Assembly (NCBI GenBank): GCA_003013855.2
Contig: PVNU02000930.1
Span: forward strand, 28,788-92,787
DNA from: Liriodendron chinense
Taxonomy: Eukaryota > Streptophyta > Magnoliopsida > Magnoliales > Magnoliaceae
DNA: 64,000 bases
Direction: 5' to 3'
Positions within the stretch are counted from its first letter, which is position 1. Every line of letters starts with the position of its first letter. Both the position numbers and the translations under genes were made by a program. Shown here piece by piece: positions 51,171 through 62,479 of this stretch. The notes beneath the pieces are model-generated. The model was not told where the DNA came from. It saw only the letters and a list, made by a program, of their open reading frames with translations, and searched no databases.

Positions 51171-51812
51171 AAAGTTGGCCATCAAGAGATGCGATCAAAG
51201 AATGATTGAGAGAAGTCGTGGCCAGCCATCTCAACATGAGAGCAGCTCGACTCCTGGTCGTCGAAAGGGGTCGCATCTCAACATGCGAGCAGCTCGGCTC
51301 GTGGTCGTCGAAAGGGGTCGCATCTCAACATGCGAGCAGCTTGGTTTGTGGTCGTCGAAAGGGGTCGCATTTCAACATGCGGGCAATTGCTTCCGATCCG
51401 AGCCTGAGTATCCTCCGCTTTTGTAGTACTAGCAGCCTATATAAACCGATTCTGGGCTTATCTTTGTTCGTGGTTCCAGACTTCAGGGGATCATCATCAT
51501 GGGACGTAATCAATTAGATGTCTATTTAGACTAGGGCGTTCCCTCATATAAGGATTAACAGGATAAATACCTTATCCCTGGAAATCAGCAGGACTCTCTA
51601 CGTCTTGCGTATTAGATTGGATCACTTGGATCTATATAAAAGATGGCTTCATTAAATGAGAAAGGCACACAATCTCTGAGCTTCGAATCCCTTCGTTTCC
51701 TTTGCAACCATGTCCCGTCTAACTTGAGCTTCGGAGGGCCAACGGCTAGACTCCAGCCACCCTTAGTTTTCCTTTGTGCTTTTTCAAGTTCGAAAGGAAG
51801 CTGGCTTGAAGG
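51171..51812 (+). repeat. 5' LTR of N, first part
   Basis: Contains a 47-bp repeat (51256-51396) and a TATA box TCTATATAAAAGATGG (51630-51645), as in J. It is followed by a block shared with J (CTTCGGAGGGCCAACGGCTAG). It is cut at 51812 by element C; the last 44 bp of the LTR are at 57718-57761. Confidence 0.82.
51256..51396. repeat. 47-bp tandem repeat in N LTR, 3-4 copies
   Basis: GGTCGTCGAAAGGGGTCGCA starts at 51256, 51303 and 51350; a diverged partial copy precedes it at about 51215. Each is followed by a (A/T)CTCAACATGCGAGCAGCT block. It lies about 240 bp before the TATA box. Confidence 0.9.
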
Positions 51813-53765
51813 TGTTAGTGCACTTTTCTGTGGCATACTAGTGCACCTTGTTTGTCAATTACTTAGGTCAGTGAGTCTAGTGTCGGTTGAGCTTAATGAA
51901 GACGAAGACCAAAGACTCAAGATGGACCGGCTGCATCAAGAAAGGAGAAACAGGTAAATGTGATGCCTTGGTGTGCCTTGCCTTGACCATAACCTAACCC
52001 ATAACCTCTTAGATGACTTGGACCAACTAGGTATACCCTTAGTCATTATTATTAGTCTTAGAACTCCATGAAAAACATGGTAAAATAGACTAATTAAAGA
52101 GGTGGAAGCTGCTGCAATAAAAAAGGCTCAAACAGCAGTTTTCGATAGGACTCCGATCAATCGGACAGGTGTTCCGATAGGACTTCGATCGATCGGACAG
52201 AAATTTCGATCAATCGAAAATTGTCCCAGAAAAATTGAAAACTCACTAGACATATTTCCGATCAATCGGACAGTCTTCCGATCCATCAGAAGGGGCCGTC
52301 CGATCAATCGGACAGTGTTCCGATCAATCGAAATTTCTTCCAGAGACTTCTCTGGATAGATTTTCGATCAATCGGACTTATCTCCGATCAATCAGACTGG
52401 GCTCCGATCAATCAGACACTTTTTCCGATCAATCGGAGATGCATGAATCTGCCCGTTTTTTTACCGTTGGAAGAAAATCTATTTAAAAGGGGGATTCATT
52501 TTTTGAGCTAAGAGAGGGGATTTTGAGGAGATAGAAGCCACCATTGCTAGAGATCATTAGAGGCTCTATCCCAAACTTAAAGCAAGTCATTCTCCTTGTG
52601 TTTTCATCACAAGCTTGGGCCATTCAATGGCATCTTGAGAATGGACTTGTTCCCTCTTGATTCCTAGGGTTTAGACACCTTGATGATAGTTAAATCCTTT
52701 GTCTAAACACTACCTAGGAGTCCATTTAGGTGCATTCCTGTAGGAAACCCATTTTCTACCATTTGTAGAGGTTTCACCATTCCCTAGCACCTTGGGCATC
52801 TCCAATGGAGCATCACATGCAAGGTAGCTGATCTTGGAGCTGAAGCCTTGGCAAAGCAACGGCGTCAACGATCGGGGGAGCACAAGGGGAGCTAATTCAA
52901 GCACGGGAGAGCGAGAAGAAGCAACCCAAGACGGCGCAACAAGGGGCTCAATCCGACAAGTAAGGTTGTCTTGTTAAGAGTCCATCCACTCAATTCCCTG
53001 TGGGAGTTGAGTGTAGAGTTTGTTTGACAAACTCGCCCCGGGGTCATTAGCCGATCCTTAGCCTATTAGTTGGGCCTAAAATCTAGGGACGTCAGCCGTT
53101 TCTTGGCACGTTAGTCGGGCCTAAAACAAAGTCTCCAAGGGGGAGCCACCAACACGGGTGCAAACGTGTAGGTTGGGAGGAACCTGTAAACTCCCCGGTT
53201 GGGTGGATCCGAGTTAAAACACCTTGGTTGGGAGGAACCAGATTTAAACTCCCCAGTGAATGCCGGTGTGCTTAAAGGGGTTGAGTACTTGAACCGGGAG
53301 TGGAGTAGACAAGTAGTCGAACCACTATACATCGTTGTGTTTGTGATTGATTCTTGAGCACATTTCTCTTTATGCATTATGTTTAATTGATTAATTATGA
53401 ATGCTTAGTTAGGAATGTATGCTAGGCACTTGATAGGCACATCCACACTCACAAGATATACTTTCACTACCTCATGTTGACTTGAGCATTTCTTGATCCA
53501 TCCTCTCTAGTCCACATGAGTTGATTAGACTAGGTTGTTAATTTCTTTATCTTATGCTAGTCTATTAATTGGACCCACTTAGGCTTGGAAGCCGAAGTGT
53601 TAATCGCTTACGTAGTTCAATTTGTTAAATTTGTTAAGTAGGCGAAAATATTTTAAAAGGTCCTAATCACCCCCTCCTATAGATTTAGCCATAATTCTAG
53701 TTGCTCTTTAAGCTTCCGCACGTGTATGCATAGGGTGTCGTGTTAGACTACCCGACGCAATTTCA
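51813..53765 (+). repeat. 5' LTR of C, 1953 bp
   Basis: Begins TGTTAGTGCACTTTTC and ends CGCAATTTCA. CCGATCAATCGG array 52153-52436, TATA-like TATTTAAAAGG at 52480-52490. Confidence 0.94.
52153..52436. repeat. CCGATCAATCGG array in C 5' LTR, about 11 units
   Basis: Perfect CCGATCAATCGG at 52153, near 52258, near 52307 and at 52425, with about seven variants (TCGATCAATCGA, CCGATCAATCAG, CCGATCCATCAG and others). It sits 328-624 bp from the LTR start, the same place as the GACCGGTC array of the related solo LTR S, and 44 bp before the TATA box. Confidence 0.92.
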
Positions 53766-53767
53766 AT

Positions 53768-53779
53768 TGGTATCAGAGC
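53768..53779 (+). other. Primer-binding site of C
   Basis: TGGTATCAGAGC, complementary to the 3' end of initiator tRNA-Met, the standard Ty1/copia PBS; 2 nt after the LTR end. Confidence 0.9.
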
Positions 53780-53839
53780 GGGTTGCTCCTCAAGGACGTA
53801 ACCGTCTAGAGTAAGATCCGATACCGGAGCACTAGCATC

Positions 53840-54940
53840 ATGTCTAACCGAGATGGGAGTACCACCAACCGTCCACCTTTCTTTGACGGGTCCAACTATG
53901 CTTATTGGAAGGCGAGAATGAGAATTTTTCTCCAATCCATGGACCGTCCGGTGTGGCTTAGCACACAAACTTGATATACCTTACCCACCGAGCAAGTGGA
54001 GGTTGATGGGAAAAATATTATCATTCCCAAAGATGATTCCAAATGGGATGACATTGAGAGAGCTCAATACATGGCAAATGCCAAAGCTCTCAATGCGATT
54101 TGCTGTGCGGTTTCCCCGGAAGAATTTCAGCGCATTCTCACATGCGCAACTGCAAAAGAAGCGTGGAATATACTTGAGGTTACCCATGAGGGAACTAGCA
54201 CAGTAAGACGCTCGAAGCTTCAGCTCTTAACCACCAAATTTGAAAACATTAGGATGGAAGAGACTGAAACTTTCATGGAGTTTTATACAAAATTGTCAGA
54301 TATTTGCAACTCCATGTTTGTCTTGGGGGATCGGGTTCCGAAAGGAAGGATTTGTAGAAAAATACTTAGGTCCCTCCCGAAAAGATTTGACTCTAAGATA
54401 GTTGCCTTAGAGGAGTGTAGAGACATAGATAACATGAAAGTAGAAGAACTCATAGGTTCCCTACAAACTTTTGAACTACACTTTAAGGCCCCCTCTAGAA
54501 AGAAAAACATCACCCTAAAATCCTCTCACAAACATAAGAAAATTAAGAGTGAGTCGGAGAAAGATAGCGATGATGAGGATGATGAGGAAGAAAAATTAAA
54601 CAAAAAATTCAAGAGATTCCTCAAATTTGATAGAGGGAATAGCCGTGACAAGAAGGACAAGAAGGGTGATAAACATAAAGGGAAATCATCCAAACCTTCA
54701 TCCGTTCGATGTTACGATTGCGGTCAACGTGGCCATATTGCCCCGGACTGTCCGGAAATGCCTAAACCAAAAGGTAAAAAGGCGATGGCTGCCACGTGGG
54801 ATAATACGGAGGAGTTAGACTCCAAATCCGATGACTCTGCTAGTGATGGGAGCCAACAAAATGATCTAGCTCTCTCGGCTTCCACCACTACCTCTCTTCC
54901 CGCTTATCTAAGAGGGGATCCCAACCGCTATCCCTTCTAG
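53840..54940 (+). CDS. gag: Gag of C (stop at codon 45, then 314-aa ORF from 53996)
   Basis: The start ATG at 53840 gives MSNRDGSTTNRPPFFDGSNYAYWKARMRIFLQSMDRPVW, the N-terminal domain of plant copia Gag. A TGA at 53972-53974 interrupts; the frame resumes unchanged and the next ATG is 53996. UBN2-type gag core follows (AWNILEVTHEGTSTVRRSKLQLL, MEETETFMEFYTKLSDICNSM, KILRSLPKRFDSKIVALEE), then a Lys/Asp/Glu-rich linker and a perfect CX2CX4HX4C knuckle (CYDCGQRGHIAPDC, 54710-54751), then an acidic tail. It ends at TAG 54938-54940. If the N-terminus is required, the copy is dead; a protein from 53996 would lack about 52 residues. Confidence 0.9.
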
Positions 54941-55759
54941 GAGTAGAAGGAGTTCCCAACCCCTCACCTCATGTTACATTTTATGAGGGTGTTGAGGAAA
55001 TTAGTTACCCTTAGGCTTATCAAACTAAACATAGTTAGTGAGGGTAGCTAGAAATGCTTATATAGGTAAATCTGAGGATTTCAGCCTCATTTCTGTGTGT
55101 ATGGGCAAATCAGAGGATTCAAGCCTCATTAGCCCAATTTTTATAATTTAGCCTTGCTTTTAATTAATATATTTGCTTGCTAGATTATCACCATGCTTAG
55201 ATTAGCTAATCATCTTGAGTTTTATGCTTCATTGTATGCTAATCTTTGCTTAGTATTGGTCTTGATATACCAATAGGGGAGGTTGGTTTATTGGGCTATA
55301 AGCCCTTGAGCTTTAATGCATAGTGTATATCATAGATGACCAATTATGCATGATTAACTATGCTTAGATAGATACATTTCATGTTAATCATGTTCCTTAG
55401 CATGATCCATGTATTTATGTATCATGCACCCTATACTCTCCTTGTTAGCATGTGCTTATAGTTATAACTGCGACATACTATCTTCTCTTACCTTAACCTT
55501 AATTGTTGCATCATTAAGGGGGAGAGAATAGTTTGTCAATTGCTGACAAAAAGGGGGAGAAAGATCAAGTCCCACCAAAACTAGTTTGCTATGTTTTGTG
55601 ATGCAGGGATTGACAGGTTATGTGGGAGCAAACTGAAGAGGAGCTGCTTAGTTTAGGCATGTCAAGAGTCCTGTATTTTATTTCATATCAATGTAATCTC
55701 TTGTACATGTATTTGTTTTGGTAGGTTAGGTTTTTGTAAGTAATTGACAAAGGGGAGAT
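54941..55759 (+). other. 3' region of C with repeated polypurine tracts
   Basis: No pol remnant. Two similar blocks read (G)AGGATTCAAGCCTCATT-like sequence near 55074 and 55114. G-rich tracts AAGGGGGAGAGAA (about 55518) and AAAAAGGGGGAGAAAG (about 55549), then CAAAGGGGAGAT directly before the 3' LTR at 55760, which is the PPT. Multiple PPT-like tracts are usual in SIRE-type elements. Confidence 0.75.
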
Positions 55760-57712
55760 TGTCAGTGCACTTTTCTGTGGCATACTAGTGCACCTTGTTT
55801 GTCAATTACTAGGTTAGTGAGTCTAGTGTCGGTTGAGCTTAATGAAGACGAAGACCAAAGACTCAAGATGGACCGGCTGCATCAAGAAAGGAGAAACAGG
55901 TAAATGTGATGCCTTGGTGTGCCTTGCCTTGACCATAACCTAACCCATAACCTCTTAGATGACTTGGACCAACTAGGTATACCCTTAGTCATTATTATTA
56001 GTCTTAGAACTCCATGAAAAACATGATAAAATAGACTAATTAAAGAGGTGGAAGCTGCTGCAATAAAAAAGGCTCAAACAGCAGTTTCCGATAGGACTCC
56101 GATTAATCGGACAGGTGTTCCGATAGGACTTCGATCGATCGGACAGAAATTCCGATCAATCGGAAATTGTCCCAGAAAAATTGAAAACTCACTAGACATA
56201 TTTCCGATCAATTGGACAGTCTTCCGATCCATCAGAAGGGGCCGTCCGATCAATCGGACAGTGTTCCGATCAATCGGAATTTCTTCCAGAGACTTCTCTG
56301 GATAGATTTCCGATCAATCGGACTTGTCTCCGATCAATCGGACTAGGCTCCGATCAATCAGACACTTTTTCCGATCAATCGGAGATGCACGAATCTGCCC
56401 GTTTTTTTACCGTTGGAAGAAAATCTATTTAAAAGGGGGATTCATTTTTTGAGCTAAGAGAGGGGATTTTGAGGAGATAGAAGCCACCATTGCTAGAGAT
56501 CATTAGAGGCTCTATCCCAAACCTAAAGCATGTCATTCTCCTTGTGTTTTCATCACAAGCTTGGGCCATTCAATGGCATCTTGAGAATGGACTTGTTCCC
56601 TCTTGATTCCTAGGGTTTAGACACCTTGATGATAGTTAAATCCTTTGTCTAAACACTACCTAGGAGTCCATTTAGGTGCATTCCTGTAGGAAACCCATTT
56701 TTCTACCATTTGTAGAGGTTTTCACCATTCCCTAGCACCTTGGGCATCTCCAATGGAGCATCACATGCAAGGTAGCTGATCTTGGAGCTGAAGCCTTGGC
56801 AAAGCAACGGCGTCAACGATCGGGGGAGCACAAGGGGAGCTAATTCAAGCACGGGAGAGCGAGAAGAAGCAACCCAGACGGTGCAACAAGGGGCTCAATC
56901 CGACAAGTAAGGTTGTCTTGTTAAGAGTCATCCACTCAATTCCCTGTGGGAGTGAGTGTAGAGTTTGTTTGACAAACTCGCCCCGGGGTCGTTAGCCGAT
57001 CCTTGGCCTATTAGTTGGGCCTAAAATCTAGGGACGTCAGCCATTCCTTGGCACGTTAGTCGGGCCTAAAACAAAGTCTCCAAGGGGAGCCACTAACACG
57101 GGTGGCAAACGTGTAGGTTGGGAGGAACCTGTAAACTCCCCGGTTGGGTGGATCCGAGTTAAAACACCTTGGTTGGGAGGAACCAGATTTAAACTCCCCA
57201 GTGAATGTCGGTGTGCTCAAAGGGGTTGAATACTTGAACCGGGAGTGGAGTAGACAAGTAGTCGAACCACTATACATCGTTGTGTTTGTGATTGATTCTT
57301 GAGCACATTTCTCTTTATGCATTATGTTTAATTGATTAATTATGAATGCTTAGTTAGGAATGTATACTAGGCACTTGATAGGCACATCCACACTCACAAG
57401 ATGTAATTTCACTACCTCATGTTGACTTGAGCATTTCTTGATCCATCCTCTCTAGTCCACATGAGTTGATTAGACTAGGCTGTTAATTGCTTTATCTTAT
57501 GCTAGTCTATTAATTGGACCTACTTAGGCTTGGAATCTGAAGTGTTAATCGATTACGTAGTTCAATTTGTTAAATTTGTTAAGTAGGCGAAAAAAATTTT
57601 AAAAAGGTCCTAATCACCCCCTCCTATAGGTTTAGCCATAATTCTAGTTGCTCTTTAAGCTTCCGCACGTGTATGCATAGGGTGTCGTGTTAGACTACCC
57701 GACATAATTTCA
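55760..57712 (+). repeat. 3' LTR of C, 1953 bp
   Basis: Begins TGTCAGTGCACTTTTC (one change from the 5' copy), ends CATAATTTCA, followed by GAAGG. Confidence 0.94.
56099..56382. repeat. CCGATCAATCGG array in C 3' LTR
   Basis: Counterpart of 52153-52436, with more intact units than the 5' copy: near 56150, 56275 and 56310 CCG and CGG are kept where the 5' copy has TCG or CGA. Confidence 0.92.
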
Positions 57713-57717
57713 GAAGG

Positions 57718-57761
57718 AAGGCAAACGTTTGGAGGACCCTGTACAAAATCCGACGTAAACA
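57718..57761 (+). repeat. 5' LTR of N, last part
   Basis: GAAGGCAAACGTTTGG to GACGTAAACA: the end of N's LTR after element C. It corresponds to GAAGGAGGAAAGCCGG to GACATCAACA in J. Confidence 0.75.
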
Positions 57762-57764
57762 GAT

Positions 57765-57782
57765 TGGCGCCGTCTGTGGGAA
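57765..57782 (+). other. Primer-binding site of N
   Basis: TGGCGCCGTCTGTGGGAA, the same type as J. Confidence 0.82.
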
Positions 57783-57830
57783 CTGATCATCAGGGTTAGC
57801 CACTTAATCACTGATCGAAGTCCTCCAACC

Positions 57831-58791
57831 ATGCCTCCCAAAAAGACGGTTCATCATTCCACTTCAAGACAGACGGTACCCCCCGCTTGACATTACCGAA
57901 CTAGGGCCCGGCCTCCCTCAGACTACTTCGACATGCATCCCCTAAGGAGATCCTAACGCGCCATCGCAAAACCCTTATTCGATGCCTCTGACAATCAAGA
58001 ACATGTCATGCGTTTCCTCAGAAACACACTCCTAACTCTCAAAGCCAGATTTCAAGCCTTATCTAATCAGCTTGATCAGCATTTCCCGGAGCCCCGACGA
58101 CAACCTTTAGAAGGACCACCTACACAACCTATACCAGTGGCTTCCAGACATTCTGGCGGACGAGCCACGAGTCCAGTAAAATCCTCCTCATCAAATCGAA
58201 TGTCACTCGGTAACCAAGTCCCTGTACTTCCTCCACAGTCTATACACTCCAGTACTTCTCGGCAACAGCAATCTCAGGGCTCCACCGTTGGAAGCTTCAG
58301 GGTACACCTTACCATGGGAAGGAGACCTCAGAGAATCCACGATCGTTTTGACGATATGCAACAACGATATCAGGCTAATCGACCATCTGTTGCTGTGGCG
58401 TCAATACATCAACCCGAAATCTCCCTTCACCTCCGAGGTCATGCAAGCCACCTTTGCCTAGGAAGTATCGCACGCCTGTCATCACTCCGTATACAGGTAC
58501 TGGCGATCCTCTCGAACATCTGGAAACGTACAAATCTCTTATGGAATTGGAGGGACACGGTTCAGAAATCATGTGTAGGGCTTTTTCCCTAACCCTAAAA
58601 GATGCAGTGCGTACATTGTTCCGGGGGCTCAAACCCCGATCCATCGGGTCCTTCTCTCAGCTATCAGAGCTCTTCCTTTCTCAATTCATGGGAAGCATCC
58701 GCACCAAAAAATCGGCATCTCATTTAATGGACTTGAAACAGCAGCACGGGGAAGACCATAAAGGAGTTTACAGTTCGGATCACTGAAGAAG
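57831..58791 (+). pseudogene. gag: gag of N, first part (broken)
   Basis: Starts MPPKKTVHHSTS at 57831, as J at 37606. Frameshifts break it near 57890 and 58290-58450; open pieces are 58008-58592 (FLRNTLLTLKARFQALSNQLDQHFPE, then out of frame) and 58454-58786 (MPRKYRTPVITPYTGTGDPLEHLETYKSLMELEG; FSLTLKDAVRTLFRGLKPRSIGSFSQLSELF). This is the Tat gag core. A small shift near 58752 (GAAGACCATAAAGG, where J has GAGACAATAAAGG) changes frame just before solo LTR O at 58792. Confidence 0.85.
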
Positions 58792-60306
58792 TGTTGAGCT
58801 CTTAATTGTGCATATTCTAACCCCAATTCATCACTCATTATGCATGGTTTACATGTTTAGAGGACTACTCTAATGCTTGATTTTGTGATTGTAGGAATGA
58901 GAGGGAGACTTCACTAATTCATAGTTTAAAAGAGTCACTTTGTATGCATTGAAGATTAACATAACAAGTGACAAAGGTGGAGGAAGAGAAGAAGAAAGAA
59001 AGAGAAGAAAATATGAAGACCTGTCCCAGACCTGTCCCAAGACTTGGCCCAAGACCGGTCGCCAGACAGGTCTACACAGCTAGACCGGTCGCCAGACTGG
59101 TAGCACAACCGGTCGCCAGACAGGTCGAGATGTGTCCCGAAACACCAAACTCACTAGACTGTTTTTTGAAGTTTTTGAGACGTTCGTCAGCGTAACAGAT
59201 TGCACGCAAAGCTCCTATTTTCTCTACGCAATTGCGTAATTCCTTGCTAAATATGGAATATCTTCCGCGCCAATATATAAAAGGGACTTCTCCTCTTCAT
59301 GCCAAGGCATGCTAGGACGTGGGATTGCTTGTGAGACGGATTCTACATTCAAGTTTTCTTAGTTTTCTTCCTTTTTTAGTAGTTTTTTTAATGTTTTTAA
59401 GGCTTCTAGTTCAAGATGTTAGAGATGAACTAAAAACCTCTTAGCTAGGGCTAAGAGGTGAAGCTTTTGATTTATTTTTGATGGATTGATGCAACCTAGG
59501 TTTCCTTTTATGTTTTAATTGAAGAATTTAGTTCATATGAGTTGAATCAAGTACTAGTTTGGTTTTACTTTGATCTCTTGATGACTCGGGCTCATGTGAT
59601 TCTTAGTGATTCTAAGCTTGGTAGCTTACCTTCTGAGCATTGTTTATGCTTGTGTAGTTCATTATCTATCATCGACTCCGGGCATGGTAGACCCTTTGAT
59701 TGCCTTGTGTACAATGGCCCGATCTTCATGTGGGAACTTATTCAACTAAAGTTCTTATCTTTTTATTATAATCTGAAATAGCTGTTTGCTGATTGATTTT
59801 GATTTAATTAGAGTTCTAATCACTAGTTGTAATCAAGTCTAGTGACAGGATTTGATGAAGCTATGGTTGTGAATCTCAACTAGATTGGAAAGAGGCTTGG
59901 CCTACACAATTGAGTGTGCCCAAGGCCTGAGTATTATTTTGGGAATCGAATCAATGAATGAAGCAACTGTTTTAGATAATTGTTGATTGAACCGCTCTAT
60001 ATTCTGATCGGATAGAGATATGAATTCGATTCCGATTGAGTTATGTGAGATCTAGTTGTGTTGATGCATTGAAACTTATCAAAAGTGGATCCTTGGCGCT
60101 CTAGTGCCTTTTTAGATTGATATTACCTTACACATTCACTATTTAAACCCAAATCATTATTTTTCAGCTTTAGTTCTTAATAAAATCTTAATTATTAGTT
60201 GTTTTAGTTAAATTCTGAGAATACCCATTCATAAATCTCTGTGGGAACGATACTCAGTCTTTCCGAATTATTACTACATCGCAACCCTACACTTGGGGAG
60301 TGAACA
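58792..60306 (+). mobile_element. Solo LTR O: Athila-type, 1515 bp
   Basis: TGTTGAGCTCTTAATTGTGC start and GGGGAGTGAACA end, flanked by AGAAG (58787-58791, 60307-60311), with no internal domain: a solo LTR of the D/E/K group inside N gag. Array of GACCGGTCGCCAGACAGGTC-type units (59053-59126), TATA box 59274-59284, hairpin 1 at 59436-59459. Confidence 0.93.
59021..59126. repeat. GACCGGTC-GCCA-GACAGGTC array in O
   Basis: Three half-degenerate units near 59053, 59092 and 59108, preceded by GACCTGTCCCA repeats from 59021. The palindrome is imperfect (GACAGGTC in the right box) and the spacer is GCCA. Confidence 0.8.
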
Positions 60307-60311
60307 AGAAG

Positions 60312-61624
60312 CCGTTCAGACTGAAGGTTATACCGAAGATAAAGGCCTTACCGCCCTCATAGCCAGAATTACAAGCGAGAAATTTAGATTCGCCCTAGAT
60401 AAGAACCCTCCTAAAACCATGGTGGAGTTCCAACCAAAAGCTCAGAAATATATCAATGCAGAAGAAGTCACTTCGGCGCGTCATGGTATACAGGGCAAGA
60501 AGCGCAAGCCGGAGGAAATCTCTCCCCCGGATAAGAAATATCGGCGCGATCAACGGGAGCGTTCTCCAAAGAAGCCCTACTCTGGTAAATATCATAACTA
60601 CACTCCTCTCAACTGATCTCCTGAAAAAGTGCTAATGGAGATCAAGCATAAACCATATGTGAAATGGCCTATAAAGATCAAATCTGATCCTGAAAAGAGA
60701 GATAAGAACAAGTTTTGTTATTTTCACAAAGATCATGGGCATAGCACCCAAGATTGCATATCTCTACGAGATCACATCGAAGCTCTCATTCGGAAAGGTT
60801 ATCTTCAAGATTATGTTGTCCGACAAGGTCGGTCACCTAAGAGGGCGGAAGCCCCACCACACCAGAAGAAATCACCTCACCGCCATACTTCGCAAGAAAA
60901 TGTTGAACCCACTGGTGAGATCCGGACCATCGCCGGAGGACCGGCTTGCGGAGGAAATTCTCAAGCCTTAAGGAAAGCTTATACTCGCAAGGCATCTCAG
61001 AAGCCCCAACATATCTATTGGTTGGAAACGACGCCCTATACGTCGAAACTCGGCCGATACGTCCAATCTCTTTTTGCATCAAAGATGCAGAGGGATTCAC
61101 TTCCCTCACGAAGATTCCATTATGGTCGCATTAAAGGTATCAAATTATTTGACTCATCGTATTATGGTGGATACAGGTAGCTCTGCTGATATTTTCTACT
61201 TGGAGGCTTTCAACAAAATGACACTCACTAGGAGCCTGCTCAAACCAATCTCAACTCCCTTCATCGGTTTCAAGGGCGAAGTGGTAACACCCGAAGGAAG
61301 CATTGACCTTCCAGTTACCTTCGGAGAAGGCCCAGCGAAAACGACTATCTTCGTAAATTTCCTCGTGGTAGATTGGAGATCAGCGTATAACGCCATTTTG
61401 GGCTGACCTTCTCTCAATAAGGTAGGAGCAGCTTTACACCCTCTATATTTGTGCATCAAATTCCCTACTCCAAATGGAGTCTGGGTTGTACGAGAAAATC
61501 AGAAGGAAGCACGAGCGTGTTATAAGATCGCAGTACAAGATCGAAAGAAGGCCCAGACGACACCAGTCATGATGGTGACCAAAGATTCATCAAAACATCC
61601 TCCTATGGCTACCTCATTGGACCC
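60312..61624 (+). pseudogene. gag-pol: gag end and protease of N (broken)
   Basis: Continues after O: AVQTEGYTEDKGLTALIARITSEKFRFALDKNPPKTMVEF, a basic segment, a stop near 60614, then LMEIKHKPYVKWPIKIKSDPEKRD and the intact knuckle FCYFHKDHGHSTQDC (60629-61000). Protease in another frame (61074-61406): HRIMVDTGSSADIFYLEAFNKM, with the catalytic DTGS intact, and VNFLVVDWRSAYNAILG, then a TGA at 61405. The frame is open again until LTR P at 61625. It aligns along its length with J. Non-functional. Confidence 0.87.
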
Positions 61625-62275
61625 TGTTGGGGCTCAAATTCGCACCCATTATAAAACAGTATTCAGCGATCCATCTATGATGATTTGGACTGATTTCGAG
61701 ACCCGAAATACTGAGAAAACGCCAGTGCAACCCAAACATGCGTGATCGTGACCGAAACCTACAAATGTTATTTTGGGGCAAAATCGGACATTCGGATTAC
61801 TGCCAAATGATCCGAAACGCCCTAAAACCCTTAACCTGCAAGTTTCAAAGTCGCGCGATGCATATCCTTACTTGCGCCCTTCCAAATGCGTTTTGCCGGT
61901 CTTGAGCTGACCCAAAGGGCCAGAAAGCCTACAGGTACCATTTTGGGCTGGAATTAGACATGCGGATGGCCGTCAAATGATCGGAATGCTTGAAAAACCT
62001 TAAGTAGCAAGTTTGAAGTCCTTGCGATGTATATTTCTACGTGCGCGCTTCCCGGAATAAATTATTGTACAAAGAGCCGATCGGGAGGGTCCAAATTGGG
62101 AAGGAACTACCAAAATTCACAGCAGATGACCATCGATACCCCACCCCGTTCATTCAGGAGGTCGATTATGGCCTAAAAGTTGTTTGGCGTCAGTGACTTC
62201 GGTCTCTGAAAATGTAGCCCCCCTTTGAAGATCGCCCGTCGGAGCCCAAAACCTGAAATATTATAAGGGATGGAA

Positions 62276-62472
62276 CATGCATTCGTTCACTCTCTCTCCA
62301 CATGCATTCGTTCACTCTCTCCCCACATGCATTCGTTCACTCTCTCCCCACATGCATTCGTTCACTCTCTCTCCACATGCATTCGTTCACTCTCTCCCCA
62401 CATGCATTCATTTCTCTCTCCACATGCATTCGTTCACTCTCTCTCCACATGCATTTGTTCACTCTCTCTCCA
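62276..62472 (+). repeat. 25-bp tandem array in P, about 8 copies
   Basis: CATGCATTCGTTCACTCTCT starts at 62276, 62301, 62326, 62351, 62376, 62401 (a 22-bp shortened copy), 62423 and 62448. It reads on into CATGCGGATG at 62473. It ends about 140 bp before the TATA-like box. Confidence 0.95.
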
Positions 62473-62479
62473 CATGCGG

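Larger units (their letters stand above)
51813..57712 (+). mobile_element. Element C: gag-only Ty1/copia element (SIRE/Maximus type), 5900 bp
   Basis: Two 1953-bp LTRs (51813-53765, 55760-57712) flanked by GAAGG (51808-51812, 57713-57717). PBS TGGTATCAGAGC. The internal region is only 1994 bp with one gene, gag. No protease, integrase, RT or RNase H. The several G-rich tracts before the 3' LTR and the gag type place it with SIRE/Maximus. The LTRs differ at roughly 2 percent of sites by eye, so it is older than A and J. It fits the gag-only terminal-repeat class described in plants (TR-GAG). Confidence 0.94.
51171..61624 (+). mobile_element. Element N: Tat-type, 5' part, split by C and O
   Basis: LTR 51171-51812 and 57718-57761, PBS 57765-57782, gag 57831-58791 and 60312 onward, protease to 61624, where LTR P begins. 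A relative of J (same PBS type, same gag start, same CX2HX4HX4C knuckle) but more decayed. The left end of its LTR is lost at the R junction. Confidence 0.85.

Noticed and set aside
53111..53377. 88-aa minus-strand ORF in C LTR, repeated at 57056-57322
   Set aside because: Present twice only because it lies in both LTRs; no domain, and the corresponding part of solo LTR S is not open.
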